A stretch of 64,000 bases of DNA, from the NCBI GenBank assembly GCA_949152475.1, contig OX424558.1, positions 38,388,651-38,452,650 of the forward strand, in the 5' to 3' direction. The translations under genes and the position numbers were made by a program. Of this stretch, positions 23,917 to 33,893 are shown one piece after another. This stretch comes from Terebella lapidaria (lineage: Eukaryota; Annelida; Polychaeta; Terebellida; Terebellidae). The number at the start of each line of letters is the position of its first letter. The first letter of the stretch is position 1. The notes beneath the pieces are model-generated. The model did not search any database, had not been told where the DNA came from, and was given only the letters and a program-made list of their open reading frames with translations.

Positions 23917-25817
23917 TTGATGCGAGATCAAGAACGCGCAAACGTTTCATCATATTCACTGAAAACAGAGCAAATGAAGTCTCCATGTCCGAAGGATGCA
24001 CCGAAGTCACCTGCTAATTTCGTCGAGTCTACTGTGGTTCGTATGGTTCAAGAGTCAACAGCCACTGGTGAAGAAAGCGCTTTCATCGAGGATGACCTGA
24101 TCAACACCAAGGACCACTCAGACTTCCCAGAACCGTACAGGATACTGGATCATCTCCGGAAGTTAAGGCACACATGCTACAAGGAAGCGGTGATCCACAT
24201 GGTGATTTGGACTTTAGTTCTGTTTTTCAATCTGTTGTCATTTGCCGGAGTTTCATATATGGCGTCTTTGTCACACGACAGAGATTGTTTGGTGTTTTCT
24301 CGTATGTTTGGTATTGATGTAAGCATGAATGAAGATTGTGCCTCACGTATAAGTGTGTTGGAAGAATCAATATTTCATAAGAGCCTACCAGCTGACAGAA
24401 TAAATGATATCATGGAATACCATGGCGAACACTAAATATTACACATTTCCCCTCAAATTGCAATGAAAACCTCACGTATGAGGAGTGGAAAACCACGTGT
24501 CTTGTATCCAAATACCAGTGTTATTCACAACGGAATGTCGTTGTCTGCAGGAAAGCCTTTCTGATTCTCACAGTTGTTTGTACGTACATGGTGACATTTC
24601 TCTGCTTATTTGGCTTATGCAGAACAAAGAGTCGTTGTGATCGAAGAAAATCTGCACTTTATGAGGCATACAAGAGCCTCAGAGTGATGTATGTGGTGGT
24701 TCTGCGAACGTTTCATGTTTGCATGTCAATCGTGTTTGTCGTTTACTTACAGCAACCTTTATTTGAAATGTTAACATTTGTTCACGATAATCCCCGAATA
24801 ATCGCCCTAGTTGTTCCTGTATTATCTTTGTTTATTTATGCTAGTTTTGTGTTTTTAGTTCATTGTTTCGAAGATGAATGTTGTGTTTGCTACTCGTTCC
24901 CACAAAGATTGACACTTGGTATTGGTATGTGTTTGTCACTGTTACATTATATTCAGTTGATAATTCACACTCATCAAATGAGGAATTTGCAATACAGTAA
25001 GGCAACAGCGTTTGAGTACATTTTAAATATTATCATGTGTATATTGGGTTCAAGTTTTACTTTATTATCGCATTCGTGCCCTACGGTTGGAGGTGTTTTG
25101 GTGTTTCTGGCCGTTCTTATGATACCAGTTTCCTTGACTATCCTCCTCATTTCTGGAGCTATTTTGCTGTTTGCTGTGGTGCACATTTGTCTGTCTTGTG
25201 CGAAGGGAGGCGAGAGACCCACAAAGTATAAGTACAAGACTGTCCAGAACCAAAGTTACTGGTGCTTTCAACCCGTCTTCACTTCGCCCAGGTTGGTGTA
25301 TTTATGTGTTGTCCGAAATAATTGCAAGGCTCTTAGTAAACGATGTTTAATGGTAATACTCACAGCAGTATTCTTTGTATTTCTAGCTGCTATATACTTT
25401 GTATTAATCGGCGAGTTTATCTTCATTATTAACCAAGAATTATTGGGTTTAGAATCATGGTATGAAGCATCAACTACGATAGGCTTTGAGGTATATTCCA
25501 ACATAGGTGAAGCCTTCTCGTTCCTGATATCAACTCTTACTTCGACGTGTACATTAAACTATATGGTGTGCCCCATCAGCACATTTTTTATAATTCTCGC
25601 AATGTTAATTATTTTGCTATGCAATCTTTTCCTATTCTTGATTATTGTATCAATTGCGCTATTTATTTTATGCTTTGATGTGCTTTATATTTATGGTATT
25701 GTGTTTTCTCTAAGATATGTTCGCACCATTTGGAAGGAATACATAGAATGGTGTCGAGTTTTACCACAGGCCTTGTGCCAAAGTTGTACCAAAGAAAAAC
25801 TGGCGGAATATTTATGA
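23917..25817 (+). CDS. NTase-TM copy 2, exon 2: linker and polytopic membrane domain, frameshifted
   Basis: The acceptor cctaag|ttgatg starts LMRDQERANVSSY in phase 0 after a 294-bp intron. The linker contains an S/T/E-rich stretch and DFPEPYRILDHLRKLRHTCYK, then TM1 (VIWTLVLFFNLLSFAGV). In the first loop a stop is reached at 24435. Relative to copy 4, 28 nt are missing after gatatca near 24412, and the downstream frame resumes at 24417 with IPWRT, the NLT sequon and CRKAFLILTVVC (TM2). It then runs open to the stop at 25817 through about nine further hydrophobic segments. The single deletion makes a product of about 457 residues with one membrane anchor, unless the assembly is wrong. An aataaa follows the stop closely. 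Confidence 0.8.
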
Positions 25818-27119
25818 ACAATAAACGAAAATGACATTTTATAAAATGACTTTTTTAGTTGCTCATGTAGCCGTGCACTAGTTCGGAAACTGGATAGTTC
25901 TCATTCAATCTTGACAATATTCAGTGAGAATCCTGATCCACAGATATACTGTGTCAATTCGTTACCTAACCTAAATGACATATATATATATGGAGAAAAA
26001 TAAAAATCTAACAAAACTTAGAGTCCATCCAGAATAACTTTCTCTGGAGCCATCTCATTCATTTGTTGAAGACAATTGCATGACATATCAAATCACACAA
26101 AAAATCATAGTGCTAACAACAAGTGCGTTATGGTAACATATAATTCTAACATAGGGGTTGAAAAGTTACATAAAAAACACAGAGGAAAGGCCAATTGCAA
26201 TCTTTTTGCACCAAAATCATAATAAGGGAATACAACATTAACGTAACTCCTATCTAGAGTAGAAATTATAGAATACATGTTTTTCCTTCAGGACAGATTT
26301 CACTAATTCCTTCGGCCATACAAAACAATGATAAAAAGCCCAAATTCAAGTCTCCATATCTCCGTCCCAGAACAAGATGGACCTTAGCAGCCTATATACA
26401 AAGCTAGCCAATTCATTTCCGCGTCACACTATAGTAAGGAAAGTATAGGTTGATGAATTGAATTTTTTGCTACAGCTCGAATTCTGTTGGTACCCCCCTT
26501 AAAACGACTGATTTTCATGCCTGACAACCCATATATATCGTTCGTCCTCCGAGCCGTTCTGTGCATGCTGTGGTCTTAAAACTGTTCGTGTGCATGCCAA
26601 CCAGCTCGGGTCAACAGCCTGCCATAGCAAAATACCCCCACCATTCCGCGGGGGATCAAGAGCATCCCCCGTTTTAAAAATAGGGAATCCTCTGACTGTA
26701 ACGGATATGACGCAATATTATTGGTGTTGTGTGGCCCTTACCAGTACACACAGCAAATCTACTGAGAGTACAAAAATACTAATCACTATCTGAATAAATA
26801 ATGTGCTCATCTCAGTGTTTGGAAAATGTGATCATAAAATCCTCAATGTCACGTGTCATCCCAATGAAAATTAGTAATAGAAAATAACATCCTGGTTATT
26901 AAACTGGACAATTCAGATGAATATGTCCAAATGCATGTTTCGTATTGCATAATATCCTGGTACAACTGTACAAACTTGATACTTGCCACCCATGAACATT
27001 ATTCAGCAATATTATATGAATATAATCCATAGGCCTATATATTGAATAGCAATAAACTTCTGTGTGAATATTAAATAAGAGGCACAAGTTCAAATAGTAG
27101 TAATGTTGAAATTCCAAAT
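25818..27119. other. Intergenic 3' flank of copy 2
   Basis: The first 150 bp resemble the 3' flanks of the other copies (atagttctcattc block). The rest is AT-rich with no gene, RNA or clear repeat that I can support. Frames at 26590-26793 and 26899-27117 look random. Confidence 0.4.
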
Positions 27120-27480
27120 TTGATCCAAATGTTTGACAAAAATCAGCCGAAGGTCTAAGATAGGTTACCGGACAATTTATGTTTCATATTTCAGATATTA
27201 GCTATTTTGTCCCTTGACCTTGGGAATAATGTCAGTGGTCATATTCAAGGTCACGTGAATATTCACCATTTATAATTTCCTATATGTCCACAATTGATTC
27301 CAAAGCTATAATGTTGGTAAGAAGCAAGATATTAACCATTTTGTAGTGTGACCTTGAAAATTAGACCAAAGGTCAAATTCAAGGTCACGAGAATATTCGG
27401 CATATATCATTTCCTTTATGTCCACAATTGAATCCTAATCTGTAATCTCAATATTAAGTGAGATATCAGTAATAATGTGT
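27120..27480. repeat. Short tandem motif repeat, about 132-bp period
   Basis: The block ggtcaaattcaaggtcacgagaatattc and the following tatgtccacaattgatcc-type block appear twice, at about 27210-27300 and 27345-27430. Repeats rich in aaggtcac are widespread in marine invertebrates. Non-coding. Confidence 0.7.
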
Positions 27481-27499
27481 CCCATTATAGAGCATAGGA

Positions 27500-27905
27500 G
27501 AATTTAGCATGGGAAAGTCCCATTTGGGCCAAGTTTGGGCCAAAATGGCCCACTTCGAACGATTCAAGGGCAACAAGCGATATCACAGGGATACATATGA
27601 GGAGTGTTATGCATCAATAAGAAAGAATAGTTACTGAACAGACTTGGTGGAAATGGCTGCCTAAGTTCAAAATTGGGCATTTTTCGTTGAAAAAGCCGTC
27701 ATTTTGAAAAAAAATGTGAGAATAAAAAAAATCCTCTCTCGAGAATGTTCTTGGGAATTTCTGTGCAAAATTTCAGGAAGAATGGACCGTATAAAAACAG
27801 ATAGAAAAATGTGAGGGACAGATGGAGTTTTTTATGCCCCTAAGCCTGGAAGTTTAGCCGGAGGTTTGGACAAATAGAGGAATGGGACTTTCCCATCTCA
27901 AATTT
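27500..27905. repeat. Possible short TIR element
   Basis: atgggaaagtcccat near 27510 and atgggactttcccatc near 27884 form inverted ends about 390 bp apart. More tgggactttttcag motifs follow to 27990. The interior is AT-rich and non-coding. Target duplications were not identified, so the call is tentative. Confidence 0.35.
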
Positions 27906-28094
27906 TAGTCCCACAAACATGGTTTGGACAGCTTTATGGGACTTTTTCAGTCCCACAAATCGACTAGGTGTCAAAAATGTTTTAGTCCCATAATGTATAC
28001 ATTTTTGATACTTTATTTCACCAAAGGCCTCGGGCCCATGTGCATTTACAAGAAAGTGCAAGTATGAGCGAAGCAAAATGCTAACAGATCCCTT

Positions 28095-29077
28095 TTACAG
28101 ATTATAAAATTCACGATGACAAGTAAATGCATTGTAAATGTAAGCCGCTAAATCTTTGATGCTTTTGTGATTTGTTGATGACAATATTCTAACAAAATTT
28201 TCGGTTACATTAAGATTTCGCACAATATAATTTCCAATATAATATTCACGTATCTCATCGAAAAGTGGACACACTAAGAGAAAATGAATTTCATCTTCAA
28301 CAATTTCCAAACCGCGATCTTTACAATACCCACATAAACGCTCCTGTCTGTCCTGGTTTATATATCTACCACGCTCAATGGCTAATTTGTGATTAGAACA
28401 ACGAAATCTAGAAAGTGACACCCTATGCTTCCAGTACAGATCTATTGACAAATACAGTTCATAATCTAAGGCAGTTTTTTATACATGGAATACAGATTCA
28501 GTTTATGATTTGCAGACACGTCGGAATACCAACTTTGACCAGCATTATCAGATAATCGTTGTTTGAATACACTCAGAAATATGTCAGTATTGCCCACACC
28601 CTGATTCAACCAAACGTCACCGAACCAAACCGATACAATATAGACTTCACTTCTGATGTCCAGTTATTATCTCGAATCGGTTTAACATATTGTATAATGA
28701 TGTTCGAAGTCTCGCTTGATCATCATGAACAATGTGTAACCAAAATTTGATACATCTGTAAGTATATCTGACAGATAGGGGTGTACGACCAAGCTCTCCC
28801 AGTATACGGCAACATTGAATGTATTTTCAGATACAGAAAGAATGTATTTACAAAATTTTAAATGAACAATTTCTATTGACTCCCGATTCCTAGTACCCCA
28901 AATTTCAGAAACATACAGCAAAATGGGTAAAACCATTTTATCAAATAGATCCATAGATAATTTTATTGGAATTCCGCTACATGATTTTATAAAACGTTTA
29001 AGTTGAAAAACCGCTTTCTGTGCTTGAGATGATAATGTTTTAACTGCAGGTGACCATACGTGTATACATGTATACAT
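28095..29077 (-). mobile_element. LINE 3' fragment (RT tail and C-terminal domain)
   Basis: The minus-strand frame at 28682-29077 reads AVFQLKRFIKS...LFDKMVLPILLY.SEIWG...HLKFCKYIL, the region just after the reverse transcriptase in many non-LTR retrotransposons. The frame at 28095-28451 reads CSNHKLAIERGRYI...CGYCKDRG.EDEIHFLLVCPLF, a C-terminal CCHC-like domain. The two are out of frame with each other and separated by about 230 bp with no recognised domain. The fragment lacks EN and RT cores, so it is 5'-truncated. Clade not assigned. Confidence 0.8.
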
Positions 29078-30250
29078 ACGTGTATACGGAAGGACGTATC
29101 GCTACGGTTCCTCTGCCGTTCGGCATAGCGCGCGGAGCTAGAAATGGACTTACTGGCTAGCGCATCGCGCTGGTCTTCTAAGTTGGGTAAAAACAGACCC
29201 ACGGCGGGTAGGCATGAGTGGGCCCGGTTCTGCTATCATTCGTTGAATATAGTAATCTCAACAAAAGATCACAGCACTTTCAAAAATAATTCATGTTCAT
29301 TCATCGTAATACATACGCACACAATAGCGCAACAAAAATATTGAGCTAAATTTCTGATGTTGGCAGAACAATTACGAAAGGTTGCCAACTTTTATAGTTT
29401 ACGATATAAAAGTGATAAAATGTTATGAAATTTTTTTTTTACACCAAAATAGACGAATAAACTATCAATTTGATCCAAGACATTGGGCAACATTAAAACC
29501 ATTGAATGTCTGTGCTCGGATAAACATCAACATATTTCCGCTGGCCACAAAAATAATTCTCTCAACTGTTAGTTACTTCTTTAGAGTTATTTTGGGAGAA
29601 TGTCAAACCACACGCACTGGTCATACGTACGGACAACGGACACATGAAGGAGGTACAGTTTGCATTATAAACCACCGGTATTTGTAAAGTTTGACATCGT
29701 CCGCTATCCGGGATCCTCGGGGATAGTCCTCTCACCACGGGTCACGGCGGACGCATGCCCGCTATCTCGGATGCTCGCGGATAGTCCGCTCACCGAGAAT
29801 CACTGCGGCCGCAGTATTTACTCTAGAACGGTAAACAGGTGGCAGCCCGCCCAGCAAGCGCAGACATACGGACACCACTCAGATACTGGATCATCACCGT
29901 GGTGTTAACTGAGGCCGGCTCGCCGCGGTCCGCCTCGGGGATGGAACCCCGGACAGCCCGACGGTCTGCCAGAGCCTGTGTCGCACCATCCCAGGCGAGA
30001 GACCAGTGATCTACAGGGACGAGCCCCGAATCATCAAGGTCCCCCACCTGGGCCCCCTATTGGAAGTCGTCCCCAGGGCTCTCGCGGGCCTTAGCTGGTA
30101 AGATGGGACGTAGAGCTCATAGCCGAGCCCTCCGTCGTCCTCTCGCCTGCCCTTGCTCAGCTCTGAGACAACTCCACTGAACAACGCAGCCCTGAGTACA
30201 TATAGTCCCCATAAGCACGAGAGACGAGGGACGAGGGAAATGACGTAAGG
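29078..30250. other. GC-rich intergenic block with a short internal repeat
   Basis: 29695-29815 holds two copies of a roughly 70-bp unit (cgctatccgggatcctcggggatag and its variant). On the minus strand at about 29930-30000, ggggttccatccccgag resembles a tRNA B-box arm, but no cloverleaf or A box is convincing. The local GC content is well above the surroundings. The block could be a SINE head or a foreign repeat. No gene is supported. Confidence 0.3.
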
Positions 30251-31149
30251 CTAACAATCGGTGAGAGGATTAGAGAGCGTTGCTATGCAGCGCATGTGCT
30301 TCGAAAACGAAGCGGCCAGAAACAAGAGTAGTGTTTAGAAAGAATCTCCTGCCGTGATCTTTGGGCGAAATCGCCACATACACTATAATCTGTGATTGTT
30401 CATAAGTGAAAGACTTATATTTCTGACAAACTATTGGGATTACATGTACGCAATCTGAGACATAGGTTGTGATTGGCTCAAAACTGGTCACACATGTTGC
30501 AGATAGCTTGGCGCTGATCCTTGGAGCCAACATTCAATGTCACTTTATCCTACATGTGCTCCAATTAATTGTTATTGGCACTATATTCCTGGCTTCATAA
30601 TTGCCATCATGGTCATCATGAACTCACATAAAGGGGTCTGGTGATTTTCTCGTTGTGTCGGATACATATCCTCTTATACATTGCATGACTTTACCCAATA
30701 TATCGGTAGTCAGAATGCATTCCCCTCTCGTAGCCAGAAATGGTTTCAATACTATAATACATGACAATATATCCACTTTTACATTGACGGCACTGAGTTC
30801 ATTCAAGTGTAATCACGTCTAGTTGTGTGACTCATGTGTAGAACGCGATGAGATTTAGTGCTGGGTGGGGGAGGCAGAAGAATTATGTTGGATACGCCTT
30901 CATATCCCTCGCAAATACAAAGGCGTGGGCCTTCACATACATATCTGTCTACGGAGACGTCAGCTGATGCCAGAATGGATGTGCATTATTGTGGACGTTG
31001 TCAGCGTGACCACCTCCCACTGCTGACTCTTTCTGTTGTCACACTTAACCTACAGAAGTTCATATGGTGTTTTTTGTCAGTTTGTGCCAATGTGACATCA
31101 CATGTGTTTGTGAAGGTGCGGACTTGCTAAGGATAGTGAGTGATGTAGT
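30251..31149. other. Intergenic, no gene seen
   Basis: AT-rich unique-looking sequence. The short frames at 30624-30806 and 30858-31130 have no recognisable domain. Confidence 0.35.
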
Positions 31150-31650
31150 ATGTACGTGCAGGTGAATGTAAGTATCAACCTACCAAAACAACCAGATTTT
31201 GAAGATGACAATTACAAACCTGGAATACAACATTTCTCGGAATGAAAAAAGAGCCCGACCAAATATTAAATCCAAAGACACACCTTTGTCATCAGGGGCA
31301 GACAGTGTATGAAATGTAGTTGTTTTTACTGTACACCCGACGGGATTACCATACAACTGTCCAAGAGCATATTTTTAAAAGCCTTCAACATACCCCATGA
31401 AATAGGTGACACGTACATTTAAGTACTCAATTACAAGCTACAAGGCTACTGAGTTTACGGTATCCTCGAGCAACGGACTCAACATCCACCAAAAGTGACA
31501 ACGGTTCATTGGTGTAAATGTAAATATTGACTTATTTCCACCAATACACCCAGATTTTCAATGATGACAATAACAAACCAAAAATGAAACCTTTTTTGGA
31601 ACAGAAATGAAGAAGCCCGACCAAATATTTTATCCAAAGACAAGTGCGTC
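31150..31650. repeat. Two copies of a dispersed SINE/MITE-like repeat
   Basis: Copies at about 31165-31330 and 31515-31650 share a block running from accaacaaaaccagattttg-type sequence, through gatgacaattacaa, to gcccgaccaaatatt and the ccaaagacac segment. The same family appears at about 48890-49070 and 54770-54910 in opposite orientation and at 54277-54385. The unit is about 190 bp and non-coding. Confidence 0.7.
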
Positions 31651-32229
31651 ATGTGAGTTTGTGCAGTTTGTATGTGAGTAAGTAGCTGCTATATGTCGAG
31701 TAAAGACATGCTCTAATATTCCATATTTGTATTGGGAATGAAACTCCAGGTATGATTTCGTTGTATGCTAATCATATTTGAAATCCTACCCAGTACTACT
31801 CCACGATGTTGAGGCCAGGAGCAATCGATATCAATTGGACCGACACATATGTCTAAGCCCTCTATAGGGTCTCAAACTCCAAAAGGCTGGCGAACCTTGA
31901 AGCAAACACCGAGTCTCCAATGGAGACTGATCAGTTGTTGGCTGAAAGATAATACCAGCGTGCATAATAGAGAAGTTTCACTCTGCCGGCAACATTTTGG
32001 GTTTCGAACTGGTGGCACTTCTTGCTGCTGAAGGGAATTGATCACGATTTATGAATGAAATTGTTCACTAAAAATATAGTAATGACTCTATGATAATATT
32101 CTATTTAAAGTACCTTTCATAAATACATGGTGCTTGCCTGCGTGAAATTTATTCTATTTCCCTGTTACGGAACAGCAATATGTTTGTTTCAATGAATTTT
32201 TTAATCAAAACTTTTTAAATTGAAATTGA
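31651..32229. other. Intergenic, no gene seen
   Basis: AT-rich sequence. The 60-codon frame at 31849-32031 has no recognisable motif. Nothing else is supported before the shared 5' flank of copy 3. Confidence 0.35.
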
Positions 32230-32785
32230 AATACTAATTGACGTTCACGTTGGCTTGCCAAAAAATATGTGTGAGGTCTTGCAATATTTGACATCAAGTT
32301 GAGCTACGCATGTAAAAAAACCTCAACACGATACGTGCTCAGCCACCGTGTCAAACGATGGCATTTCATCCGGCGAATGGTTTTCGTGGAGACCATGTTT
32401 ATTCTTCATGAAATGGGTACAAATAGGCTAAAAACAAGCAAGACGATATTTCACATGAGGGATAGCAGAGGCTACCATTAGCTCTTCATGCTCGCTGGTG
32501 CGGACAGAAAACTTTCAACACATCAGTAGCTAGAGGTGTAAGACGTTTTCAAACGCCAAAAGCAAACATTTCTCGAGTTAGGGAGGAGATTGAAATGAGG
32601 ATTTGTTTCATGATAACTCCAACTGTCCATGTGAGTTGAAAGTGTTCCTACTCCTCATGCTTCTCACTGTTTTGGATTCACACCTGTTTATTTACATTAA
32701 TAGAGCCAGTCGGTGAGACAATGCGGTAGGAGTGTATGTGACTTTCAGAGTGAAACACGTAGTAACCGAAGTGTGGTAATCCAAA
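32230..32785 (+). promoter_or_regulatory. Shared 5' flank of copy 3 (likely promoter/5' UTR)
   Basis: About 550 bp immediately upstream of the copy 3 ATG align almost throughout with 39393-39948 upstream of copy 4. Shared strips include aagttgagctac, ctcaacac.a.acgtgct, cattcctcgagt..gggagga and gtgactttcagagtgaaac. The ATG sits in a strong context (caaaATGG). The similarity shows that the flank was duplicated with the gene and includes whatever promoter it has. No individual factor sites are claimed. Confidence 0.55.
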
Positions 32786-33640
32786 ATGGCGTCGAAGGGA
32801 CAAAAGAACAATCATCGTGGTAAGGAATCAAACAATCCTTACCCAGTCTTCGTGGATAATGCACTAAGAAAGTACCGTCTGAGTAAAACTGAACAACGAC
32901 AATACGAAGACACTCAAATTACACTGAGAGGTTTAATACCAACAATACTTACGCAAGTTGTGCTGTTGGACGGCTGTGACAGATTCGCAGGGCAGGTGGA
33001 AGAGGTCGGAAGTGCCGCCGATGGAAGCTACACTCCAGGAAGTGACTTTGACTATTTGGTGGTGTTGAAAAACTGGCTGACTCAACCAGGGGATATACGC
33101 CATGAAACACCTCTCACCACCAAACCAAGAAATTTCACAGACGGAAAGAACAGTAAAAGTCAGAAGTCATATTTCCAAATTTCTTTTGGTGATAATCCAC
33201 AAGATATATGGCAGAAGTTTATGACATGCGCTGAATGTCGAGATACGATCGTGAAATGTAACGAAGATCATACAAACCGCTTTCTCCACGCCAATAGGAT
33301 TCAAGAGCATTTCTTAATGCTGATTACTGGAGCATCCAAGAAATGCATATTACCAAATGATTTCACGTTAACCGAGACAGCACGCCATGGCCCAGCAGTG
33401 TCACTGTACTTCTCCCACAAGGGAATCCACAAAAAGGTAGATATCACGATTGCCTTTGAAATGACCAAGAGGTCACAGTGCTGGCCGTTCGACGAGAACC
33501 TCAGGCTCAATGATGCTATCAGAGACAAAGTGGACGTGTGTCACGTGGTGCCAGCGGGAGACTACTGGAAGTTGTCCTTTCCTCTGGTGGAGCGAGATAT
33601 CTTGTCGCCGGAAGACAGAGGTCTCCTTGTTACAACGAAA
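32786..33640 (+). CDS. NTase-TM copy 3, exon 1: cGAS/Mab-21-like nucleotidyltransferase core
   Basis: 285 codons, exactly the length of copy 2. Starts MASKGQKNNHRGKESNNPYP. G75-S76 begins GSAADGSYTPGSDFDY, with D87 and D89. The third acid is D219 in KKVDITIAFE, followed by CWPFDENLRLND and GDYWKLSFPLVE. This order matches cGAS (VDITLALE, then a Trp-Pro and a W-R-L-S-F strand). The candidate zinc motif CAECRDTIVKC...H is intact. The donor is acgaaa|gtgggt. No C-terminal helical lobe follows in the 253-bp intron or beyond. All catalytic positions are present, so this copy is the best candidate for an active enzyme if the exon is still expressed. Confidence 0.9.
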
Positions 33641-33893
33641 GTGGGTACTAGTAAACTGAATATGTTGTTGATGTTTGGACAATACCATTCAGAACACAGT
33701 GAATGGTGTTCAATGTACACCTCTGTGATCCATTCCAATGCCCGATTAAATTTGGGAGCAAAGTTCCTCAATTTTTAATTGAGAAGGAGAAAATAAAATT
33801 GAATCCTTCTCTGGTGCTCAGTACATTTTGATGAAGCTTAGAACAAATAAATTCACTAGAATCTGAAAAGTAGCAATGGATTTAATTTTTCAG

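Noticed and set aside
24974-25237. Minus-strand frames inside the membrane exons, recurring at 36099-36368, 42129-42404 and 60318-60548
   Set aside because: They recur only because the sense-strand exon is conserved in all copies; they are antisense shadows.
22768-25817. A bacterial CBASS operon (NTase plus membrane effector)
   Set aside because: The two parts are joined by an intron with GT..AG borders in an animal-type genome, the NTase resembles cGAS/Mab-21, and there are no Cap2/Cap3-like neighbours.
29930-30000. tRNA-like sequence (minus-strand ggggttccatccccgag)
   Set aside because: No convincing A box, anticodon arm or acceptor stem; at most a decayed SINE head.
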